Source of the DNA: Filosporella fistucella
Taxonomy: Eukaryota; Ascomycota; Leotiomycetes; Helotiales
Direction: 5' to 3'
DNA length: 64,000 nt
NCBI GenBank assembly: GCA_030077755.1
Contig: JAQJZZ010000014.1
Coordinates: 310,001-374,000, forward strand
Notes under the pieces: model-generated
What the model was told of the DNA's origin: nothing
What the model saw: only the letters and a program-made list of their open reading frames with translations
The model's database searches: none
Translations under genes and position numbers: made by a program
Shown: piece by piece, positions 32,708 to 44,059 of the stretch
Layout: each line of letters begins with the position of its first letter
Numbering within the stretch: position 1 is the stretch's first letter

Positions 32708-35700
32708 ATGGGTACCAGAACGAAGGACTATAGCGCCTGGTATGAACACAAGGATTTCATTTACAAGCTCTATGTTACCGAGAAGAAATCTCAAGAGGAG
32801 GTGCTTGGTATCATTAAAAAGCCTCCGTATAATCTTGAAGCAACGTATGTTGTCAGTTGAACCCAAGGCTATTCAATATAAATTGACTTACACAGCCCGG
32901 CAAAATTTGAACGCATTCTTGCAGAGGTGCTGAAGATAACGAAATATCTCAGAGCTGGAGACTGGGTTGCGATCGAATACCATACTCAGAAACACAAACG
33001 AGAAGGCGTCGACACGATTGTGTACATTAATGATGAACCTCAAAACCCGAAGAAGCTGGCGAAACAAGCAAATCGATACCGCAATCGGGTGGCTAATGAT
33101 GGTAGTAAGTTTCTTCCAAACTTCAGTCGATCTCAAAATCCCCTCATGCTGTATGCATTTCTAATGTTCATTCAGCCCGCAGCCCGCTCTTGCCTAGTGG
33201 GGTTGCGTTGCGTACACCACCTCTGGGTCCCACTACCGTTAATAGAGTCAATGTCGCTGGGAATGTTCATAGAGTGGACCAACACGTAAGGACGGCGACA
33301 ATTGATACTGGGGACCTTGTCATAGATACAATGTTGACAGATATTGCGCCAGGTCTGGGGAGTCTGGAAGAATACCTACCTCCAGCTCAACCGGCAACAA
33401 ATGTCATGTTGGATAGCCTAGCTTTCTCTCCGCTGCAGTTGGATAACAGTTGGATGGATTGGGATAGTGTTCTGCTGACCGATGACATGGCCAATCCTCC
33501 GGGTTCTCTTACCGTTATCGATCGCTATGTAAATCTCTTGTATCCTTCCCCCTGGTTCACTTTCATCGATTGGCTGCTTCCCAAGTTAGAGCGCTCATGG
33601 ATCCCCCAAACAACCAGAACAGATACTGAGAAGAATGGTCCCCGCATTCAGGATCAAGGCCTGTCCATGGTTTTGAAGACCATGGGTCTGGCCAAAAGTC
33701 ACCAAAAAGACTCGAATCGCGTAGCAGACTTCATATCAAGCGTCATGCCAGCACGGTACCCTGGCGAAGTAGAAAGAAACATCGCAACGCTGGGTGAACC
33801 TCTCCAGGCAAAGATCCAGGCCGCTGAGATGATTCTGTCGTTGCTTGCTAACAACCACAAGTCAATCTCTGGAGGACAGCAGAATCTAGAACTACACGAA
33901 TGGGTTATGGCGATTCCAATCGCTATTCTCGAGCTCGTCATACAGAGGCAGGATCCTTCAGCAATGGGCGTGACCAGCTGGCTAATAGAATGGACGGTCA
34001 CTAACGATTATGCTGATGTCTTCGAAAGACTAGACGCAGCCAAGCTCAATGAAAGCTACCTAACTGGACCCCGGGGGGGACGTCTCCTCCTCAAAGCTTT
34101 GCAGCACAGATTGGGAGGCGACGATCTGGTCTTGAAGATTTTGAAATACAGACCCATAGTGGACTGCAAAGATTCAGATCATAATACACCACTTCATCTT
34201 GCTGCTCGCAGCCGCAGCCAAAAGCTTCTCGAAGTTCTCTTAAATCAAGGCGCAGACATGTATGCCAATAATCTACGCAGACGTACCCCATTCCATGTAG
34301 CGGTTGCCGCGGAAAGAAAGGAGATTGTAACTTGGTTTCTCGCTAATGGTGTACCGCTCAATCAGTTGGAACAAGCATTGGAAGGGACGCCTATAGTACC
34401 AAGTTTTGAGCTATGTGATACGCTCTGGAATAAATATCCTGGAGCTTCGAGGACATTAGCTAAATTCTTCCTCTTATACGCGGCTGTCCAAGGCCCCCAA
34501 ATATTTGCGGAGAAAGCAGAAGAAGTCTCAAAACATTTTGAAGATAGTAGTACGATACTAGAAGAAGCTTTCTGCTTGGCCCTAAAGCGACTTCATGATT
34601 ATGAGCTTTCTGAAGCGGTTCACGGCTTTTACTACGCGCTACACAGTCGTGAATACGATGACAACGATGATGAGGGTCCGAGATTGTCAGCAGGCGATGT
34701 GATTGATGTCTTCCTCGAGTACGGTATTGATCCAAATGTTCCCACAGTAACTGACGGTTACAAGCCACTGGCATTGGCACTGAAATCATGGACTGTGGAG
34801 GAAGTCCACGCTCTACTTGAACACGGAGCGAAACTTGACCAAAAAACGTTGGAAATTCCGTTACTTGCACGTGTCAACACACTTAATCGTTTCGATATCT
34901 TGAGGTATCTATTCCTTGAAAGAAAGCATGACATCGACTACAATAGAAGATTGAGCAACGGAAACTACCCACTCCAAGCTGTCTGCACAGTCCACCTTGG
35001 ACTTTCTGGGTCCGCCCTTGTTGAATCATTTATCGACAAAGGTGCCAAGGTAAATAGTCGACTCAGTGGCCTAGACCAGTTTACTGCACTTCACTATGCC
35101 ATCCAGCATGCGCAAGTCAACACAGTCCGTTATTTGCTGCGTAAAGGAGCGAAGACAGGGCAGTGGGCCCGAACTCCAGGCAAATCTCTATTCGAAATCT
35201 GTGTCGACAAGTGTCCAGGTGAATGTGGCTGGGAAATGTATGAAGAGCTCTCTGCGCGAGTCGAGATCTTTAAGTTGCTCAAGAAAGTAGGAGCTGAGGC
35301 AGACGAGATAAACCAGAGCAACGCTTTTCCCTTCCAAAATGTCCTAGCTAAGGTAATGAAATCGTGGTCACATACGGAACTACAAGAGATGATATCGAGG
35401 GAGAATATCGGGACACCTGGAAGGGTAACCTTGAACGAGTGGACTCGGGGTAAGTGGAAAGTCACTGGACCTTTCACACCACTTCAAATGGCAGTGAAGG
35501 GGTATGAAATGTCAACTGTGAAGCTGTTGCTTGCTCAAGGGGTCGATATCAACGCCCCAGCGGGGTCCAAGAGTGGCGGTACAGCTTTGCAACTAGCATG
35601 CGCCGGAAAGAGAGAGGACGGGCCCATGCTTGAAATGGTCTCGTACCTTCTCGAGAATCGTGCCGATGTCAACGGGTTTGCGGCCGACGAGCATGGCATG

Positions 35701-36213
35701 ACAGCTTTGCAGACAGCCTGTGCTCGAAATCCTCTGGACTTCGATCTGATCCAATTGCTGATCAAACATGGAGCTAATGTCAACGGAATTCCATCCAGAA
35801 AATGTGGAAGGACGGCGCTTCAAGTTGCCTGTAGCAGGGACGAAATCGATATGGCGCTTGTGAGAATGCTGGTGGAGAAGAAGGCCGACATCAACGCCCT
35901 CGCCGCCCCTACGAAAGGCATCACAGCTCTGCAAGGCGCTGTTATCAATGGCAACATAGACTTGGTAGCTTACCTGCTTGAAAAAAGAGCACAGGTAGAC
36001 CTTGCAGGCGCTGCAGAAGAAGGGAGGACTGCTATTGAAGCCGCTGCAGAACATGGAAGGCTGGTCATTGCTGGGATATTACTGAATGCAAGTAAAGTAC
36101 TCGGAATTAGCCTGAACTTGTTCAGAGCGACTCAACTGGCAACTGATGAAGGGCATTATGGGGTGGTGAAACTTTTCGAGGACCATTGTCATGAAAAGCA
36201 TGGGACGGCATAA
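32708..36213 (+). CDS. Clr5-domain ankyrin-repeat protein
   Basis: Three exons (32708-32844, 32896-33104, 33176-36213; introns 51 and 71 nt) encode 1127 residues. The N terminus is a Clr5 domain: WYEHKDFIYKLYVTEKKSQEEVLGIIKK, then, across intron 1, FERILAEV...AGDWVAIEYHTQKHKREG and PKKLAKQANRYR. A central region of about 300 residues has no recognised domain. Ankyrin repeats appear near 450-515 (TPLHLAARSRSQKLLEVLLNQGAD), again near 620-690 and 740-775, and densely from about 880 to the end (TALQLACAG..., TALQTACAR..., TALQVACSR..., TALQGAVINGN). Clr5 was first defined in a fission yeast silencing factor, and in filamentous fungi it heads many large repeat proteins of unknown role, often near incompatibility genes. 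Exon phases all agree. Confidence 0.85.
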
Positions 36214-36955
36214 ATTGGAGCTTTCTTTAGCGCGATATTGATATACGTATATATCCTTCCTTTCATCTCATCGCGAAATTCCAATCTTCATCCGAAAAGG
36301 GTTGGCCGAGCACGCAAAGAATGATCTTGCAGCCAGGAACAAAATTGTTGATCTAGCCCACTCCTTCCAGCAGCTCCCTCCTTCTCGATGTGCTATACCT
36401 GCCCTTGAAAACATTGGAAAATGTTGCTACGAATACAATATAGGTTTCGAAGTGGTTTAGATGTCACTCAGCTACCTCTGCTCGCTGTCCATTCTTTACC
36501 GAGAGCCTCCCCACGGTCCCAAAGGAATTTCGTCTTGCAGGGAGATGTTGGATCTATCGTCACCTTGCTATTCCAGCCAATGGAATGGCTTCCAGATGCT
36601 AGAAGGTAACTTTCCCCTCCCCCCCGAACGCATCTCAATATAGAACTTGGTCTCTTTGTTTCGGTTTTCTTCCTTCAAGTTATCTCTTGCTTAAGAAGAG
36701 CGTTTCAAGGTGTCCAATTATACTTATGAATTATATGATTATTCCTTAGCATATATTTCACTTGTGCCTCCCTGGTCTTTTGGATTTATTTCACACAAGC
36801 TCGCTGGTGACGAGAACTAGAATCTGGATGCTATGACGCAGTAGCTTCGGGATTTGGTATTCGAAATACTTAAGATTTTTCTTTAATACATCTCTTATGA
36901 TATTTTGAAATCTATATCATGATTTCTTGAGTCTAAAGAGACCTCGAGTGCACCT
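36214..36955. other. Intergenic between convergent Clr5-ankyrin and aldo-keto reductase genes
   Basis: Contains two 3' ends. Sequence is AT-rich beyond 36700, and nothing else is recognised. Confidence 0.4.
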
Positions 36956-37840
36956 TCAATCCCTGCTATCACCATAATTGTGTCCCCAATTGTTACCTCT
37001 AAAATGGAATTTCTTCCCAACATTCGTAATCTCGTCAACCTCTTCATCACTCAACTGAACATCAAGGCATCCCATATAAGCAGCCAATCTCTCCTTCTTT
37101 CCACTCGTAGTCACGACCACAACACCCATCTGCATGACCCACTTCATCAAAACGGCCTCTGCTGAAACACCATATTTCTTCGCCAACTTCTCTAGAATAG
37201 AATCGATTGGACCTCCCTTGGCTTTGGTAATAGGCGATAATGGTCCATAAGCAGCAGTAGTGATCCCTTTTGACTTGGACCACTCGACGAGATTTCCTCG
37301 CTGGAGGTAGAGATGATATTCCACCTGATTGACAGCAGGAATTATAGTAGCCGTCTCCAAGATTGTCTCAAGATGTGGAATCAGAAAATTCGAAACGCCT
37401 ATGCTTTTGGCTTTCCCTGACCGCTTTATTTCCTCCATATCTTTCCAGGCTTTCTGAAGCGCTTCATCGGATTTGGTCCACCATGGGCTGTGGATCAGAT
37501 ACAAATCAACATAATCTAGTCCCAGCTTGGAGAGTGAGGTCTCGAGTCCAGCTGATATGTTTGAGACGTTGTGAATGACTTTTGTAGTGATAAACAGTTT
37601 CTCTCGAGGTATCCCTGATTCTTTGATAGCGAGACCGACTTCTTCTTCGGTATTGTACAGTTCAGCGGTATCAAGATGGAGATAGCCTAGAGCGAGGGCA
37701 GTTTTGACATAAGAAACTGTGGTTTGATCGATTGTGTCAAGATTCGTGGATTTATAGAGGGCAGTCCCCGTTCCATATGCCAGCATGGGCATTTCCGATC
37801 CATCGTTGAGGGTTACTGTGGGAAGAGGTTTGGGAGCCAT
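36956..37840 (-). CDS. Aldo-keto reductase (NADPH-dependent)
   Basis: A single exon of 294 residues from the ATG at 37840. The frame is open further upstream but without another plausible ATG, so this start is preferred; it also begins directly before the conserved first strand (VTLNDGSEMPMLAYGTG). The catalytic tetrad is present: Asp57 and Tyr62 in HLDTAELY, Lys87 in TTK, His117 in LIHSPWW. IGVSNF and NQVEYHLYLQ follow as expected. The C-terminal NADPH-binding block is less typical (VVVTTSGKKERLAAYMG), as in fungal relatives of yeast YDL124W/YPR1-like enzymes. It reduces carbonyl compounds in the cytosol; the substrate is not predictable. Confidence 0.9.
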   Translation of the reverse strand: MAPKPLPTVTLNDGSEMPMLAYGTGTALYKSTNLDTIDQTTVSYVKTALALGYLHLDTAELYNTEEEVGLAIKESGIPREKLFITTKVIHNVSNISAGLETSLSKLGLDYVDLYLIHSPWWTKSDEALQKAWKDMEEIKRSGKAKSIGVSNFLIPHLETILETATIIPAVNQVEYHLYLQRGNLVEWSKSKGITTAAYGPLSPITKAKGGPIDSILEKLAKKYGVSAEAVLMKWVMQMGVVVVTTSGKKERLAAYMGCLDVQLSDEEVDEITNVGKKFHFRGNNWGHNYGDSRD

Positions 37841-39374
37841 ATTGATTCCGACCAGATATTGCCTTAAACCACGGAATCGAACCGGTCGACTGCGCTGGCC
37901 ACTGTCTTTTTCGATTGAAAGTACCTCAGGAACAGGAGAAAGAAAATGCCTTATCGGATGTAAGGATAGAGGGGTTGACAAGTTGTTCAGTCTGCGATAG
38001 TTATCTTACCTAAATTTGAGTACACTTAGCAATGCGGGGTAGTCTTTCACAAGGGGGTGGGCTATGTACCATACAGCTGGGACCAAGAAAGGATCATCGG
38101 ATGTTGGCAAAGCTTGTTTTGTTATCTACTACAAGGTCCCTACCTCGTAGGATTGAAAATACCTCAATATCATAATTTTGAGATTACCTATGTGCATTTG
38201 TAAACTTATCGATTTTATTAGTGGATTGTAGAGTAATACATATGCGGCTCTGGATAAACCTTGAGAATTTCCATAAACAGTATATGAAAAAGTCATTATT
38301 TTTCGAGGAATTTATTTATTCCTTCGTAATAATAACAGATCGAGATATGGGGCAACAAAAGGGGGAAGTGACAATGCTGGCGTCTGAGAGGCTAGACCCC
38401 CATCGCCTGAATCTAGCTTCTTAAGGTAGAGTCCTAGGAAGACTCTTACCTCTAATGACATTTGACACCTACAAAATATATGATCGTCAACTGTCAACTC
38501 ACGGTATGGTCGGCAACATACTGTTCCGTTCAAGGAGAGCGAATATCGATACAATTCGGCAATGATTTTCATCGCCCCTTTGCTAGCTAGACACTATTAT
38601 CTTCGAGCCTCGAAAATAATTTCACAGCCTCGACAGCCTCGAATGCGCAGGAGGCAGGCAAATCATCTCCCTGGCCATTCTGTATACTGACCTCCTCCTA
38701 AGCTCGACGGCATCATTTCAAACATGAAACATCGTCATCCCCAATGGCGGGGCTGTTTGAAGTTGTCATACCGACGTTTACCCGTTCAGCGTTAGATTTC
38801 GATCGGAACGACATCAGACTTACTCTCTTCATCTAATGCCACTTCTTCATACATGGACTAACGCCATTACCGTACTGTGATAGCGGGTAGCAAAGCCAAA
38901 GGCGCCCAGAAGGCCACAATACCAGCTTTGGAACCCATTCTACCATCGTTACCTTCCGGCACTTTCGCTGCCGTGTCTTGGCGCTTCAAGGAGGTCTCAA
39001 GGTTTGTGAAACCTTCCTCCTGGTGTGCTGACATTGTAGCACAAACATCGGTTCTCAAAGATGATTGATCCGGGACAAAAGAGCTACCTCAAAGTATGCA
39101 AGGAACATGGATCGTGGAGCACGCTTTGACGGGCTACTCACGAACGATGGCGGCATAGCTATCAAACGGGCGGAAACCTGATGATCTGCTCTCTGGAGCT
39201 CCGAAATAAAACTACATTTCTTTACTTCTTTTCAATCACTGCCGGACTGCCGTCTTTTCATATCGTTTCTCTGTTCTCTCACAAAGCAATTGAATGACTC
39301 GAAAACTTCGCGACGTGGTCTTGAAGTGAAGATATCGTGCCCTTTGTGAATCGGACAAGGTTTCCAAAAACACA
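37841..39374. other. Divergent promoter region between aldo-keto reductase and P450
   Basis: Both neighbours begin here and point away from each other. Short overlapping frames on both strands at 38312-38572 and 38867-39068 lack any family character. A weak inverted or repeated word CCTCGA recurs near 38600-38640 (CGAGCCTCGAAAATAATTTCACAGCCTCGACAGCCTCGAA, as separate short copies). No RNA gene is seen. Confidence 0.4.
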
Positions 39375-41248
39375 ATGGCGACCGAAAACTTGAGCGGGAA
39401 CTCTATCACAGGTGTGGTGATGCAGAGAGTGGGTGGGGTAATGGCTATACCGACTTTGGTTGCTGTGATCCTGGGCGTAGGCTTCATGGTTGCTTTGGGA
39501 AAGTCGAGGGAATTGAAGGAAGGTGAACCGCCATTATTGGAGCCACGGATACCTTTCGCGGGGCACTTAATTGGGATGTTGAGATGGCAGGTTGGATACA
39601 TGCAGATGCTGAGGTGAGTTGTCGCAAGTTGTGTGAGACCTATGGAGGAATGAGGTTGAAATTTCACTATAATTTTCGCTGCTAACATGTGGGCAGTTCC
39701 AAGGTACCGAGCTATTCAGCATTTACGCTGCGAGTATTTTCATCCAGAATTTACGTTATTTGCGATCCATCTCTCATTCAAGCTGCCTACAGAAATACCA
39801 AGACCTTCGACTTCGGTTCCTTCGTGGTTGAATCGTCCCAGCGAGCCTTTGATATTGGAGAGCAAGGCATGAAAATCATACGTGGAGAAAATGCGCCAGA
39901 TTATGATCCCAAAGGGCCATTTCTGAATGGTAACAACGGAGACTCGTTCCTTAACGAGAATCACAAAGTTATGGTGGAAGCTCTAACTCCAGGCGCTGGA
40001 CTGTCTGAGTTGAGCGTGGGCGTTCTGGAGAACGTAGCAGCATCACTTGATGCGATTGATGAAGGAGAGCATAAGTTTGGTCTGCATCAATGGATCCGGG
40101 ATGTTATCACTCTAGCAACTGCTGATGCGCTTTACGGTCCAGAGAGTCCTCTAAATCATGACCATAGTCTTATTGATTCGTTATGGTACGTTTGTTTTCT
40201 TACTGCACTGAACATCAGACAATTGATCTCATTAGTCCTAAAGTTCAATTCATTGCCCCATATCCAGGAAGCTGACAGATTCAGGGACTTTGAAGCAAAC
40301 ATGACGACTTTGATGCTCAACCTGCTCCCCACTGTTTTGGCACCAAAGGCCTATCATGGAAGAGCCGCCATCAAAAAAGCATTCATCAAGTACTATGAAT
40401 CCGGCTTCGATAGACAAGCCAGCTCTCTGGTCAAATCTCGTCTCACAAACTCACGAAAATGGGGCTTTACAGCAGACGACATCGCCAACTTCGAGATCAG
40501 CACCCTCTTCCTCGCAACAACCAACAGTGTCCCAACCTCCTTCTGGCAGCTCTCATACATCCTCGCAGACCCTTCGCTTTTCTCCTCCATCCGCAAAGAA
40601 GTAGAATCTATCGTCTCGTACAAGAATTCATCCTCCGGACACCAAGAAGGAGTGATAGACACATCTCTATTCCAAATACGAACTCCCCTCCTTCTATCTA
40701 CCTTCCACGAAACCCTACGAGTGATTGATGCAGCTACATCCGTTCGATCCGTTACCGCCCCCACAATTCTCTCATCTGCAACTTCCAACCAATCATTCCA
40801 TCTCCAATCACCCGCTATCATTCAGCTTCCCTCTGGCATAACACATACCTCGACCAAAATCTGGGGCTCCGACGCGCTCTCTTTCAACCCCGCTCGTTTC
40901 TTACCAAGCACCAAAGCCTCGCTTTCAAAACCACAACAAAGATTACAAGCACAAGGCTACTTTCCTTTCGGGGGAGGCAAACATCTCTGTCCGGGACGAC
41001 ATTTAGCTATGATGGAGATCCTCGCGGTAGTAGCAGGAATAGTGCTAGTGTTTGATGTGGAAGGATTGGATAAAGTGCCCGAGAAGGCCTTTCAGAAACT
41101 GGGTACAGCGGTTAGGAAACCAGTAAAGGATGTAGAGGTTGTGATGAGGAGGCGAGAGGGGTGGAAGGATGTGGGCATCAGATTTGAAATTGGCGGCGAC
41201 AAGGTGGATTTTGGCAGTATGGCCAGGGATGGAGAGGGAGAGGAGTAG
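39375..41248 (+). CDS. Cytochrome P450 with N-terminal membrane anchor (CYP7/CYP8-like)
   Basis: Two exons (39375-39613, 39697-41248), with an 83-nt intron, encode 596 residues. A membrane helix lies at about 20-42 (MAIPTLVAVILGVGFMVAL), followed by the Pro-rich PPLLEPRIPFAGHLIGML hinge. The heme-binding signature FPFGGGKHLCPGRHLAM, with the ligand Cys near 511, is intact. An ETLR-type K-helix motif (FHETLRV) precedes it, and the region FNPARFLP forms the PERF-like block. The I-helix threonine region is atypical (STLFLATTNSVPTSFWQL), as in CYP7/CYP8 type enzymes and their fungal relatives, which oxidise sterols or fatty-acid derivatives. The fungal substrate is unknown, and no biosynthetic neighbours are present. 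Confidence 0.9.
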
Positions 41249-41717
41249 GTCGCTTTGAGTGAAGCGTGATAAATCTTTCAGGTAGGTGGGGTTTGGAGTG
41301 GACAAAAATCAGTAATTTCATGATTGACACCACCATCGGCAAGTGGTGAGGGGTGCAAAGGCGAAGAAATCTACTGTATATACACGATCTGGGATCTGGA
41401 TTATCTGGACACTTACGACCAACATCATCAACAAATACTCAAGATATATGAACATATACATTCATTCGCAGAGCCAGCTAACTATCGCTCAGTGTATCTA
41501 GGGATATTCACATCCAGACCCTCAATGGAGTTCTGTTTAGTATTACATCATTCATAGCCATCAACGCCGCAACTGAACCACCAGACAAATTTCCGCTCAT
41601 GCCAGAATAGATGCGCTGCCGCAGCAAGTTTAGAGAGACACCAACCCACCCGCTACCTTTGAAAATAGACAACCACCGCCCGACCCAACCTCATTAATGT
41701 CATCCCACTCAGTCCAT
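41249..41717. other. Intergenic between convergent P450 and RGS-LOV genes
   Basis: Two 3' ends face each other across 469 bases. Nothing else was recognised. Confidence 0.4.
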
Positions 41718-44059
41718 CTACTCGATTCTTAAGGAGTATGGGCTCGCGCTTCTATCGGTGCCTTGATGGCTTCTGATGCTGCCTCTAATACTACCCTCTC
41801 TGGTATTCCCTCCATTCATCAATGCAAAGTCTCGCAAGCTACCATCATCTCTGCCATGATGAGCAGGGATTGAGCGACCAAACTTCGGATCAACTGGTGG
41901 CGCCATTCGGAATTTCTTGCTTGTTGGTTGCGAGGTCTCGTCATCGACAATGACTATCATCCATACGCCGATAGCTCCATTGCTACCAGTGAGTGGCGTG
42001 CAGTGAATCCATCGATTTCTGCCTTCTAGATCATTCCTCGAAACCCATTTAACTTTGGCTGTCACCCCACGGCCATCAGAGAAGGCCTGTGTAAGCTCCT
42101 CTCGGACACGATTCGAACCGCCAATCTTAGCCATGAATGGACTTTGGAGGATGCCTGGAACTCGAAGACTTGGGCTTGCGAAAAGGACTCTCAAGCTTGG
42201 ATACGGCCGAACGAGAAGATAGTTCTCGTAGATGCCGCTGAGCCTACCACTACCTCTCGCCATGGAAGAGAAATGATCTTTGGAGCCATCAGGACTACAA
42301 GACGAATTGATGACGAGACGTGGTTTGGCCCAATTTCCACCCTTATAGTTGGTGTCTGTGGATTCCTCTTCTGACTCCTTGTGCATTCTTCCACCCCACT
42401 TGCGAACAGTGTCAAGCTCCTGGAGATTCAGCATTTCGCTAAGTTCCTGGAACTCATCTTTTTGTGGTTTTAGTTCAAAATCTTGCGTCTCATCTGGATC
42501 CATCTCCGACTCGAGGACAAGCCTTCTCAGTGACTCAAGATCAGAACACTCCTTTACCAGGCCAGAAACATCAACCTGAGCTCCGATGAAGTATCTGATC
42601 GTTCCGCGACTATCACAAAGAGGCGCACACATGAGAAGGTTCATGAAAGGAGATCCGTCACGGCGACTGCAATTCATTAGCAAATGAAATGGACAGGAAC
42701 TCAGAACACGTACTAATTCAAGAAAACTTCACAATGCTCTACCCCAGCTTCGATCTTTTCGCGTATCCTTCTGACGCTGAATGGATTTGTCTTCGGCCCC
42801 TGGAGGAAACGACAATTTTTACCAATTACATACGACATTCCGTATTGAGTTGTCCGATGGAATTCTGCTCGAATTAATTTTAAAATCTTTCCTTGCACGC
42901 AAAACACTCACCTTCGGACGCAAAGACAATCGGATTGTCCGGTCTAGAAGGATCCGTCAAACAAAATACCTCCGCCAACCCTTCTGATGCCTCTCTCAAG
43001 GCTGGAGGTAAAGTTCCAGTGATTCGTCTCTGGATCGACAAGCTCACGGTCTGAATATAAATGTGTGTTATATATGCGGGTAAATCTTCCCGCACGAGAA
43101 CTCCAAATGCCTGCTTTGATTTTTCCTCCAAGTCAGCATTCAGAGTGTTAGTTGCTATTGAAGCTGTAAAATCATAACCTGGAATTGGTTCCAAAGCTTC
43201 AGCGATGGCGTTAGAATAGCTGATTGCCTTTAAAGCCTTAACGGCATCAAGGTAGTAAATCAAAATCGGAATGGATGTTGGTTTGCTGGAGCTCAGGAAG
43301 GCGGTAAATCGCAAGAGAAGTGATGGATCACCGAATATCGTTTTCAGATGTTCTGTCGAGAAGAGTTGCTCCGATCGAGTTTCCAAGGAATATTGTTTGA
43401 TTCCTGTTTCTACAGGAGCTACTAAGTCGAATGACCCTGGATCGATATCTTCCTCATTCAATGGCTCCAACAAGTCTTGTTCATCGGCGCCCTTTTGCTG
43501 GAGTGCTGGGAGGGAGGTTGCCATAGTTTGGTACGAATCTCGCTCAGAATTTCGCGACAGAGACCTCGAGCCATCAGTCGATGGCGATTTGATTGACGGT
43601 GGCATTGCACGGTGGTGAGTTTTTCTGAATTCTGGTGGATCTTGAAATTCCAGCATCTGCAAATTATCTCGTGGTGAAGAAGGTTCTCGTATATCAAGAG
43701 AATCGGGCTGGCTCAATAATGCTTCAGCAGCAGTTGGTTGGAAATCACTGTGGTTATATTCGCTGTTCCACAAAGTCAGACACGGCCAAGTACGACGGGC
43801 TGGAGACGAACTTTGAATGTCTTTTTGACACTTTTAGTGGTGCGAGAGGGGGCGTTGTTACCAATGCAGAAAGCTCATGGGTATGTGGTGGCGCTGAACG
43901 GGGAACGTCAAATGAATGTTTGTCAACCGAGGCTTTCCTACTCGATGGTTGAGATGGTCTATAAAACGGGATATCTTTCACTTCTGCGCCTCCAAAATCC
44001 GATTCTTGATCATCACTTCGAGGAATGGGCGACAGTCGACGTGGATTGTGAAGGTTCAT
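41718..44059 (-). CDS. RGS-LOV photoreceptor (BcLOV4-like)
   Basis: Four exons (44059-43812, 43762-42912, 42864-42714, 42666-41718) give 732 residues; the introns are 49, 47 and 47 nt. After a disordered Ser/Pro-rich lead, an RGS-like region spans about 210-345 (HLKTIFGDPSLLLRFTAFL, IPILIYYLDAVKALKAI). A LOV domain follows. Its flavin-binding core GKNCRFLQG carries the photoadduct Cys384, with PIVFASEEFHR before it and YRRDGSPFMNLLMCAPL and YFIGAQVDVSG after it. A second PAS-like block follows near 545-650 (ENYLLVRPYPSLRVLFASPS...). RGS plus LOV in this order is the fungal blue-light receptor class whose Botrytis member, BcLOV4, binds membranes on illumination. A role coupling light to G-protein signalling is inferred. 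The first intron has a weak GTTCGT donor and is the least certain junction; the other two restore the LOV motifs exactly. Confidence 0.9.

Noticed and set aside
37841..37981. N-terminal extension of the aldo-keto reductase
   Set aside because: The open frame there has no ATG start and precedes the normal family N terminus.
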